From Paracoccaceae bacterium (GTDB taxonomy: Bacteria; Pseudomonadota; Alphaproteobacteria; Rhodobacterales; Rhodobacteraceae), in assembly GCA_016765235.1 (NCBI GenBank), contig JAESQH010000101.1:20702-26053 (forward strand): DNA of 5,352 nt, written 5' to 3'. The notes beneath the pieces are model-generated. The model searched no databases and was not told the DNA's origin. It worked only from the letters and a program-made list of their open reading frames with translations. The translations under genes were made by a program, and so were the position numbers. Of the stretch, positions 1 to 5,352 are shown in pieces; position 1 is the first letter of the stretch, and every line of letters begins with the position of its first letter.

Positions 1-1907
1 TTACGCGTCTGGATGTTTTTGGCCATGAAATGGACGTTCTGCATATCAAAGGCAGCGGCTGGAATTTAGGAACGATAGAGGCCGCAGGCTTGCCGGCTGT
101 GCGCTTGAACCCCCTCCTTGAGTTACGCGTGCTGGATGCCTTGAGCGATGAGGATATGATAAATCTGCTGCGCTCCAATTTGCTAAACTCAAGCGCCCCA
201 AATCCTTCAGTGGAAACCTTGTTGCATGCGTTTTTGCCCCACAAATATATTGACCACACACACGCAACGGCCATGCTGGCGCTGGCAGATTTGCCAAACG
301 TGACCGACGTTGTCCGCGAGATTTTCGGCGACCGTCTGGTGTGCGTGCCTTTCATCATGTCGGGGATTGATCTGGCCAAATTGGTGGCTGATATTCACGA
401 CGCCAACCCCGGTATTGAAGGGCTTATGTTGATCAACCACGGGCATGTAGCCTTCGGAGATTCCGCTAAACAGTCCTATGACCGCCTGATTGAACACACG
501 AATATGGTAGAGGCATGGTTGGAGAAAACCAGCGGTGGCGTGCCAAAAACGGCGGCTGGACAATCGACCGAGATGTCTGCCAAAGCGTCTGAAATCTTGC
601 CTATGTTGCGCGGAATTATCGGCGATGCAAACGCGACTTTTTACGGGAATCGCGATTATGCGATGCCGGTTATGGATATGCGCAACGGGGAAAACGTGCA
701 GGAGTTCTTTGCGCGAACTGACTTGGCAGACCTGTCACGCCGCGGCGTCGCGACGCCCGATCACATCATCAGAACGAAAAACTATCCGCTGTACCTAAGT
801 GCCGATGCGCTGGCCAAAGGTCGTGAAGGTGTTAGCAAAGCTGTCGATGATTATATCGCAGGATATACAGCGTACTTTAACAAGAATGCTGCCCGTTTCG
901 CAGACGGCGAGAAAACCCTCCTGACTCCGACGCCAAACGTTGCGTGGGTTGAGGGCCTCGGGGTTGTTGGAATGTCAGCGGATGCCGATGCCGCCAGTGC
1001 CGCGTCCGATTTGGCGGCGCAAAACATCACCGTACTGACCAACGCTGAAAACTGTGGTGGATTCCGCCCGATCGATACCGAGATCCTTTTTGATATGGAA
1101 TATTGGTCGCTGGAACAGGCCAAACTCGACAAGAAAAAGCCGCCGCATTTTCAGGGTCGCGTTATTATGGTCACGGGCGGTGGCGGCGCGATTGGGCTGT
1201 CCACAGCACAAGAATTCGCAAACCTTGGGGCCAATATATTCCTCGTAGACCTAGAACCGAAAGCCCTTGATGCGGCTTTGCTGAAACTAGGCAAAGGACA
1301 TGGCGGGATCGCGCTGGATATTACCGGAAAAGGTGCCGCTGATCGTGCGGTTGATGCTTGTGTTAAGCAATTTGGCGGTTTGGATATCCTCGTCTCCAAC
1401 GCAGGTGCCGCTTGGACTGGAGAGCTGGCAAACCTTGACGATGATATTCTGCGTAAAAGTTTCGAGCTGAATTTCTTCGCTCACCAGACCTTCGCCAAAG
1501 CCGCTGCAGGCGTGTTTGCGGCGCAAGGGCGTGGGGGCCAGATGCTGTTTAATGTCTCGAAGCAAGCGGTTAATCCGGGCAAAGGGTTTGGCGCATACGG
1601 CATACCCAAAGCTGCAACATTTTTCCTATTGCGCCAACTCGCACTGGAACTTGGGCCACAAGGCATTCGTGTAAACGGCATCAATGCGGATCGTATCAGG
1701 TCTGGTTTGCTTGACGACGCATTCGTGGCAGAACGTGCCAAGGCGCGTGGCATTGACGAGGAAACCTACATGGCGGGCAATCTGATCCGACGTGAAGTCG
1801 AGGCCAAGCATGTAGCGCAAGCTTTCGTCAGTCTTGCGCGCAGCGAACGTACAACGGCACATGTGATGACAGTCGATGGCGGAAATATCGAAGCCGCCCT
1901 TCGGTAA
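1..1907 (+). CDS. Bifunctional class II aldolase / short-chain dehydrogenase (RhaD/YuxG-like fusion), 5' partial
   Basis: The open frame runs in from the left edge (first whole codon at 3) to TAA at 1905-1907. The ATG at 30 is internal: the nine codons before it are open and fit the family, whose members are near 680-700 residues, so roughly 50-60 N-terminal residues are missing, including the expected HGGGNTS phosphate-binding region. Numbering from that ATG, the aldolase domain shows PSVET (Glu62, probable acid/base), DHTHA (His76, His78) and NHG (His137), the usual zinc ligands. A family-typical linker ends in FDMEYWSLEQAKL (about 354-366). The SDR domain covers about 376-623, with TGGGGAIG (382-389), SNAG (456-459), Ser510 and YGIPK (Tyr523, Lys527). 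Asp407 at the end of strand beta-2 suggests NAD(H) preference. By family, the aldolase cleaves a ketose-1-phosphate to DHAP plus an aldehyde such as lactaldehyde, which the SDR then oxidises or reduces. It is cytosolic (no signal or membrane segment seen). Rhamnulose-1-P is the textbook substrate, but no rhamnose gene is visible here, so the substrate is unproven. Confidence 0.9.
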   Translation, partial: TRLDVFGHEMDVLHIKGSGWNLGTIEAAGLPAVRLNPLLELRVLDALSDEDMINLLRSNLLNSSAPNPSVETLLHAFLPHKYIDHTHATAMLALADLPNVTDVVREIFGDRLVCVPFIMSGIDLAKLVADIHDANPGIEGLMLINHGHVAFGDSAKQSYDRLIEHTNMVEAWLEKTSGGVPKTAAGQSTEMSAKASEILPMLRGIIGDANATFYGNRDYAMPVMDMRNGENVQEFFARTDLADLSRRGVATPDHIIRTKNYPLYLSADALAKGREGVSKAVDDYIAGYTAYFNKNAARFADGEKTLLTPTPNVAWVEGLGVVGMSADADAASAASDLAAQNITVLTNAENCGGFRPIDTEILFDMEYWSLEQAKLDKKKPPHFQGRVIMVTGGGGAIGLSTAQEFANLGANIFLVDLEPKALDAALLKLGKGHGGIALDITGKGAADRAVDACVKQFGGLDILVSNAGAAWTGELANLDDDILRKSFELNFFAHQTFAKAAAGVFAAQGRGGQMLFNVSKQAVNPGKGFGAYGIPKAATFFLLRQLALELGPQGIRVNGINADRIRSGLLDDAFVAERAKARGIDEETYMAGNLIRREVEAKHVAQAFVSLARSERTTAHVMTVDGGNIEAALR

Positions 1908-1916
1908 TGTTTTCGA

Positions 1917-1949
1917 AATATCCGGCTCGAATTTTTCCAGCCGGATATT
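1917..1949. terminator. Hairpin between convergent genes, probable bidirectional terminator
   Basis: AATATCCGGCT (1917-1927) is perfectly complementary to AGCCGGATATT (1939-1949), giving an 11-bp stem with an 11-nt loop. It starts 9 bases after the TAA of the aldolase/dehydrogenase gene, and its last base is the first base of the nagA stop codon read on the opposite strand. The position suits a shared terminator for two converging transcripts. No clear run of T follows the stem on either strand, so it is not a textbook intrinsic terminator. It may instead be an RNA 3'-end stabiliser or work together with Rho. Confidence 0.6.
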
Positions 1950-3112
1950 CAAGTATTGGCTGAATCAACACCCCCGCGCCATACGTTTTGAATTCGCATT
2001 TGTTCGTCGAGATGGATGAAATCAGCGCGCGCGCCGGATAGCAGACAGCCGATATCTTGGTCTCGGTTAAGGAGTTGTGCGGGGTAAAGCGATGCCATGC
2101 GCAAGGCCTCGTCCACGTCCAATCCAATTTCGTTAACCATAAACCGCACTGCCGATATCATATCCAAATCGGCACCGGCCAGCGTTCCATTTGGCAGCGT
2201 CAAGCGCCCATCGCGGCGCAGTATTTTACGCCCGTCCAGTGTAAATTCATTCATGTCAGTCCCGAGAGGCGCCATTGAATCGGTTACCAAAAACAATCGG
2301 CCAATCCCTTGCTTGGCACGTATCGCAATGCGGATAACCGCAGGATCCACATGGATTCCGTCAGCAATCAGCCCGGCATATAAAGTTTCAGTATCCAGCG
2401 TTGCACCGACTACGCCAGGGGCACGATTTCCCAGCTGGCTCATTGCGTTGAACAAATGGGTTACACAAGTCGCGCCAGCAGAGGCAGCAGCGCGGGCCGT
2501 TTTATAATCGGCATCCGTATGGCCAAGCGATACCGTGGCTCCCGCATCGGCAAGTTCGGTAATCTGGGCTTCAGTCACAGACTCGGGGGCAACGGTCAGC
2601 AGCAAGCTCGGCAATTCAGCCGCAAGTTTGCACAATTGACGGCAATCCCCGTCTTCCATTGCGCGTATCAACGCCGGATCATGCGCGCCTTTGCGGGCAA
2701 TAGATAAGTGTGGCCCCTCAAGGTGCAATCCGATGACACCACCGACACCCGCTGCGATTGCAGCTTTCACTGCAGAAATGGCAGCGTCAGTCTGTTCTTT
2801 GGTGCCCGTTATCAAAGTGGGAAGCAGTGAGGTCGTTCCAAACTGTAAATGCGCGTCGCAAATTGTGCGCACTGAATCTAATGTGGGAACAGTGTTTAAC
2901 ATCGCGCCACCGCCGCCGTTCACCTGAAGGTCAACGAACCCTGCTGTCAGCAATCCGCCCTCAAGCTTGGTGATGGTATACTCGTCCGGTACTTCGGAAA
3001 CAGGCACAATGTCGACCACCCGGCCACCGTTTATTAGCAGCGCTGAATGCGTGTGTCGGGTGTGCCCATCAAAAATGTCAGCCCCTACATATGCTTTCAA
3101 AACGTCTCTCAT
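1949..3112 (-). CDS. nagA: N-acetylglucosamine-6-phosphate deacetylase (NagA)
   Basis: A complete 387-residue protein, normal length for NagA. It hydrolyses GlcNAc-6-phosphate to glucosamine-6-phosphate and acetate in the cytosol, feeding the deaminase encoded just upstream. It is an amidohydrolase-superfamily TIM barrel. Visible signatures in order: GFVDLQVNGGGG (59-70), GLHLEGPHL with Glu132 as metal ligand, SLGHTDADY with His198, THLFNAM with His219 and Asn222, ADGIHV with His254, and VTDSMAP with the catalytic Asp278. The usual amidohydrolase HxH motif is replaced by Gln63-x-Asn65, as in Escherichia coli NagA, which points to a single-metal enzyme of that type. The ATG start overlaps the stop of the deaminase gene by four bases (3109-3112), and an AAGGTGA lies 10 nt upstream. 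It is the last gene of the operon. Deacetylation of N-acetylgalactosamine-6-P (AgaA-type) is possible but less likely given the NagB-II-like partner. Confidence 0.95.
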   Translation of the reverse strand: MRDVLKAYVGADIFDGHTRHTHSALLINGGRVVDIVPVSEVPDEYTITKLEGGLLTAGFVDLQVNGGGGAMLNTVPTLDSVRTICDAHLQFGTTSLLPTLITGTKEQTDAAISAVKAAIAAGVGGVIGLHLEGPHLSIARKGAHDPALIRAMEDGDCRQLCKLAAELPSLLLTVAPESVTEAQITELADAGATVSLGHTDADYKTARAAASAGATCVTHLFNAMSQLGNRAPGVVGATLDTETLYAGLIADGIHVDPAVIRIAIRAKQGIGRLFLVTDSMAPLGTDMNEFTLDGRKILRRDGRLTLPNGTLAGADLDMISAVRFMVNEIGLDVDEALRMASLYPAQLLNRDQDIGCLLSGARADFIHLDEQMRIQNVWRGGVDSANT

Positions 3113-3129
3113 ACGGTTTCGGTCACCTT
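3109..3129 (-). promoter_or_regulatory. ATGA overlap and ribosome binding site of nagA
   Basis: The nagA start ATG (3112-3110) shares ATGA with the TGA stop (3111-3109) of the upstream SIS gene, the classic arrangement for termination-reinitiation. A Shine-Dalgarno-like AAGGTGA on the minus strand (3129-3123) lies inside the end of the upstream gene with 10 nt to the start, slightly long but usable. It fixes the nagA start. Confidence 0.75.
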
Positions 3130-4137
3130 TTTCAGGTTTCTGGGGAGATCGGGATTGATGCCCCGCTCCCGCGCCAGTTTTTCGATGAAAGCGTAAAAAG
3201 AAACGATAAGCGTCAGCGGGTCGGTTAGCGGGTGCGAAGTTTTGGTGAATCCCAAAGGTTCGGCATGTTTCACAAGGTCAGAAGTTGCAAATGCCAGCGC
3301 CCCTTGTTGCGCCAGTTTATCCGCAACAGAAACAATTGAACTTTCAGACGCATCGCGCGATGCCAGTGCCAAGACCGGATATCCGGGTTCTACGATGGAA
3401 ACGGGACCGTGCAGAACTTCGGCGGAGGAATAGGATTCCGCGTGAATTTGACAGGTTTCCTTAAATTTCAACGCCGCCTCGTTCGACATGGCGTAAGACG
3501 GGCCGCGCCCCAGCACAAACAATGAATCGCGGTTTTTCAAAGCAACACGCAACGCGGGCCAGTCATGGGCCACGGCGTTTTCAAGGTGATCGGGCAGTTC
3601 GTCAATCGCTGCGATCAGGGCCTTATCTTGCTTCCAAAATGCGAGCAATGCGAGGCCTGCCACCACCGATGTAACGAAAGTCTTAGTCGCGGCCACACTG
3701 CGTTCAGTTCCTGCATGAATGGGGATGGTGTGCTTGCAAGCCTGCGCCAAAGGCGAGGTTGGTTCATTGGTAATCGCGACCGTAAGCGCGCCTTGCTTGG
3801 CTGCGGATTGGGTCATTTTTACAATGTCCGGACTTTGCCCTGACTGTGAAATTCCGATGCAGGCGCTGTGGGCCAACTTCAAATCGGCCCCGTAAATCGA
3901 TGAAATCGACGGCCCGATTGAGGCAACAGGTAGACCTAGCGTCAATTCTGAGGCGTATTTGAAATAGGTTGCAGCGTGATCGGATGAACCGCGCGCCACC
4001 GTGCTGATAAAATGTGGTTCCGCGCGCCGCAGATCGTCGGCGGCGATTTCGATGGCTTCGCGCCCCTCGCTCAACAATCGTCGGGTTGCTTCGGGGATTT
4101 CGCGGATTTCACGGTACATATGTGTTTGGTCGGTCAT
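3109..4137 (-). CDS. nagB-II: SIS-domain glucosamine-6-phosphate deaminase, NagB-II type (glutaminase-less GlmS-like)
   Basis: A complete 342-residue protein equal to the isomerase half of GlmS, with no N-terminal glutaminase domain. It begins with the helix that precedes the SIS domains in GlmS (MYREIREIPEATRRL). The first SIS domain carries ARGSSDHAA (48-56), SQSGQSPDIV (97-106) and TERSVAATKTFV (144-155). The second carries LGRGPSYAMSNEAALKFKE (209-227), HAESYSSAEVLHGP (232-245) and the C-terminal DLPRNLKK (330-337). By alignment in the head, Glu227, His243 and Lys337 match GlmS Glu488, His504 and Lys603, so the isomerase site looks intact. Without glutaminase it should run GlcN-6-P -> fructose-6-P + NH3, as NagB-II does in other Proteobacteria, replacing the unrelated classical NagB. 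Position between the regulator and nagA, with four-base overlaps on both sides, supports this. AgaS-type galactosamine-6-P deaminase is the main alternative. Confidence 0.88.
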   Translation of the reverse strand: MTDQTHMYREIREIPEATRRLLSEGREAIEIAADDLRRAEPHFISTVARGSSDHAATYFKYASELTLGLPVASIGPSISSIYGADLKLAHSACIGISQSGQSPDIVKMTQSAAKQGALTVAITNEPTSPLAQACKHTIPIHAGTERSVAATKTFVTSVVAGLALLAFWKQDKALIAAIDELPDHLENAVAHDWPALRVALKNRDSLFVLGRGPSYAMSNEAALKFKETCQIHAESYSSAEVLHGPVSIVEPGYPVLALASRDASESSIVSVADKLAQQGALAFATSDLVKHAEPLGFTKTSHPLTDPLTLIVSFYAFIEKLARERGINPDLPRNLKKVTETV

Positions 4138-4148
4138 TTATTGTCTCT
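4134..4148 (-). promoter_or_regulatory. ATGA overlap at the regulator/deaminase junction
   Basis: The deaminase ATG (4137-4135) and the TGA of the GntR gene (4136-4134) form ATGA. Only a weak purine stretch AGAGA (4148-4144, 6 nt spacing) precedes the start, so translation of the deaminase probably depends on ribosomes finishing the regulator gene. Confidence 0.65.
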
Positions 4149-4907
4149 GGTGTTGGAGGGTATCTGGAGTTCGGCGACAAAATCGTACGCATCGCCGCGA
4201 TAGATCGAGTGGGTAAGCTCCACCACTTGCCCCGATTCCAGATAAGAAACGCGTGTGATTTGCAGACCGGCGACGCCTTCTTCCACTTCCAGCAATCCCG
4301 CATCAAGTGCATTCAGGTTGGTTGCAGAAATCCGTTGGACGGCGCGAACCGGTTTGAATTGCGACTTATCGAGTGCCTCATAAAGCGAGGATTCGACAAT
4401 CATCGGGTTGGGCAACAATCGCGTGGATAGCGAGGCGCGTTCTATAGCCAATGGCGTGCCGTCGGCTAGACGCAGCCGAGATAATCGGGCGACAGATTCG
4501 CGTGCCGTCAGGCCCAACGTCATTGTTTCTTCGGGCGAGGGTAGAAAGATGCCTCGTTCCAGCCAAGTGGCGGTCACGCTTTTGCCGCGTCGGGCCATAT
4601 CTTCGGTAAAGGACGTCAACCGAGAGAGCGATTGTTCAACCTTGGTTAACTGCGGTGCCACGATAGAACCCGAACCTCGCCGCTGTACGATCAGGCCTTC
4701 CTCGACCAATGGCTGCACAGCTTTACGAACCGTCACCCGCGACAGAGTGGTCATCGACGCGATCTCGCGTTCGGGCGGTAAAGGCGTTCCGGGCGGAAGT
4801 TGCCCACTTTCAATTGCCTTTTCGATGCGACGCCGCAACTGTATGTACCGCGGGCCGCCAGTCGGGGACAGCCATGATGAAGGATCAAAAACTTCCTTAA
4901 CACTCAT
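4134..4907 (-). CDS. GntR-family (HutC subfamily) transcriptional regulator with UTRA ligand domain
   Basis: The protein has 257 residues from the chosen ATG at 4907. A TTG six codons further upstream (4925) keeps the frame open, but the ATG gives an ATGA overlap with the kinase gene and has a good GGGAGA site 6 nt away. Residues about 20-85 form the GntR winged helix-turn-helix: LPPGTPLPPEREIA, then LSRVTVRKAVQPLVEEGLIV with the recognition helix, then the wing RRGSGSIV. Residues about 96-248 are a UTRA domain (RLTSFTEDMARRG ..., RLSRLRLADGTPLAIERASL ..., THSIYRGDAYDF), which in this subfamily binds small effectors such as phosphosugars. It most likely controls its own operon and responds to GlcNAc-6-P or GlcN-6-P, like other nag-linked UTRA regulators (DasR, NagR; perhaps NagQ-type). 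Ligand and polarity are inferred. Its promoter and operator must lie beyond the right edge. Confidence 0.93.
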   Translation of the reverse strand: MSVKEVFDPSSWLSPTGGPRYIQLRRRIEKAIESGQLPPGTPLPPEREIASMTTLSRVTVRKAVQPLVEEGLIVQRRGSGSIVAPQLTKVEQSLSRLTSFTEDMARRGKSVTATWLERGIFLPSPEETMTLGLTARESVARLSRLRLADGTPLAIERASLSTRLLPNPMIVESSLYEALDKSQFKPVRAVQRISATNLNALDAGLLEVEEGVAGLQITRVSYLESGQVVELTHSIYRGDAYDFVAELQIPSNTRDNK

Positions 4908-4919
4908 TTTACATCTCCC
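4904..4919 (-). promoter_or_regulatory. Ribosome binding site and ATGA overlap that set the GntR start
   Basis: On the minus strand GGGAGA (4919-4914) lies 6 nt before ATG (4907-4905), and that ATG overlaps the kinase TGA (4906-4904) as ATGA. This selects the ATG at 4907 over the in-frame TTG at 4925 and matches the geometry of the other two junctions. Confidence 0.8.
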
Positions 4920-5352
4920 GCCCAAAGCTGCTGTGCTAACGCAACCGCACCATCCGAAGCATTACCTTTAGGAGGTGTGCAAAGCGCGCGATATTCCGGG
5001 CGCAGTAATTTGGTGTATACAGCCCCCAATCCGCCGAGCATATAAAGTGCGCCAGTTGCCTTTGTGTTCAATATATCCAACGTGTGATGCAACGATGAAA
5101 CCGCCGCGTCGATTATTTCAACCGCTGCGATGTCGCGTTCATAATACGCCTCGATCAATTCCGGGGCAAAACTGCCGTAATCCATAGGTGTTGCCGTCTG
5201 AACGAACGCAACCAATCCGCGCGGAGTGCCGCCGAAACGCTTCAAAACTGAACGCGTCAACGGGCTATGCGGCGTAATTCCGTCATGCGCGTGGATGGTG
5301 CGGCGAAGCAGTTTCTGGCCCAGAAGTGCCCCGCCGCCATCGTCGCCGAGCT
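4904..5352 (-). CDS. BadF/BadG/BcrA/BcrD-type sugar kinase, probable N-acetylglucosamine kinase, 5' partial
   Basis: The C-terminal 148 residues of a kinase are visible; the frame stays open to the right edge, so a TTG at 5260 is not the true start. Family members are near 290-300 residues, so about half is present. The first visible residues LGDDGGGALLGQKLLRR match the LGDEGSGAWLG-type motif of BadF-family (ASKHA fold) N-acetylglucosamine and glucosamine kinases. Later LYMLGGLGAVY resembles the Gly-rich nucleotide-binding segment, and GNASDGAVALAQQL near the end fits the conserved DGAxxLA tail. The expected role is ATP-dependent phosphorylation of cytosolic GlcNAc to GlcNAc-6-P, the entry step for the two enzymes downstream. 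It is the first visible gene of the operon. A glucosamine-specific kinase is an alternative, but co-operonic nagA favours GlcNAc. The N-terminal ATP-binding DGGGTK-type motif cannot be checked here. Confidence 0.85.
   Translation of the reverse strand, partial: LGDDGGGALLGQKLLRRTIHAHDGITPHSPLTRSVLKRFGGTPRGLVAFVQTATPMDYGSFAPELIEAYYERDIAAVEIIDAAVSSLHHTLDILNTKATGALYMLGGLGAVYTKLLRPEYRALCTPPKGNASDGAVALAQQLWAGDVK

Noticed and set aside
30..32. ATG at 30 as the true start of the aldolase/dehydrogenase
   Set aside because: Upstream codons stay in frame to the window edge and the N-terminal phosphate-binding part of the aldolase would be missing, so the gene is truncated by the window.
1626..1952. 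A 108-codon minus-strand frame running across the end of the aldolase/dehydrogenase gene and the intergenic hairpin
   Set aside because: It overlaps the conserved SDR C-terminus on the other strand and shows no recognisable family feature.
2029..2038. Alternating GC run (GCGCGCGCGC-like) in the 3' part of nagA
   Set aside because: It simply encodes the Ser-Gly-Ala-Arg-Ala stretch near the C-terminus and is too short to call a repeat.
2097..2507. A 136-codon open frame on the + strand opposite nagA (and a similar one at 4014-4430 across the deaminase/regulator junction)
   Set aside because: Both are out-of-frame shadows; composition is not protein-like and the opposite strand codes for conserved enzymes.
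4408..4971. A 187-codon open frame on the + strand opposite the GntR gene
   Set aside because: It is an antisense shadow of a well-supported gene with clear domains, rich in Arg/Ser, with no recognisable motif.
5014..5021. TGTATACA, a perfect 8-bp palindrome inside the kinase gene about 110 bases upstream of the GntR start, resembling the GTnTAnAC-like core of HutC-type operators
   Set aside because: Too short to stand out from chance, inside conserved coding sequence, and no second convincing copy was seen (only GTATAC at 2976-2981 in nagA).
5258..5260. TTG at 5260 as the start of a short 118-residue protein
   Set aside because: The frame continues upstream with a clear kinase motif (LGDDGGGALLG), so this is an internal codon.

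Overview
The window looks like chromosomal DNA from an alphaproteobacterium, most likely a marine Rhodobacterales/Roseobacter-type organism. That placement is inferred from the protein families, the gene order and the tightly overlapping operon. No marker gene in the window fixes the taxonomy. Coding density is very high: the only intergenic gap is about 40 bases, and there are no RNA genes, mobile elements, CRISPR arrays or long repeats.

Left part (1-1907, + strand): one long gene whose 5' end lies outside the window. It encodes a two-domain protein, an N-terminal zinc-dependent class II aldolase fused to a C-terminal short-chain dehydrogenase/reductase. This is the family annotated as 'bifunctional rhamnulose-1-phosphate aldolase/short-chain dehydrogenase'. 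The substrate cannot be read from the window.

Middle (1917-1949): an 11-bp perfect inverted repeat sits between the two convergent transcription units and probably serves as a shared terminator or 3'-end structure.

Right part (5352 down to 1949, - strand): four genes transcribed leftwards. In order they are a BadF/BadG-type sugar kinase (5' end outside the window), a GntR/HutC-type regulator with a UTRA domain, a SIS-domain glucosamine-6-phosphate deaminase of the NagB-II type (a GlmS isomerase half without the glutaminase domain), and NagA, N-acetylglucosamine-6-phosphate deacetylase. Each neighbouring pair overlaps by exactly four bases (ATGA), so the unit is almost certainly one operon with translational coupling.

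Together the operon encodes a complete intracellular route: GlcNAc + ATP -> GlcNAc-6-P (kinase) -> GlcN-6-P + acetate (NagA) -> fructose-6-P + NH3 (NagB-II). The UTRA regulator probably senses a pathway phosphosugar. The use of a kinase suggests free GlcNAc is imported by a non-PTS transporter, presumably encoded upstream of the window's right edge. This is a recognisable amino-sugar catabolic locus. I found no evidence of a previously undescribed system in it; the most open question is the substrate of the aldolase/dehydrogenase fusion.
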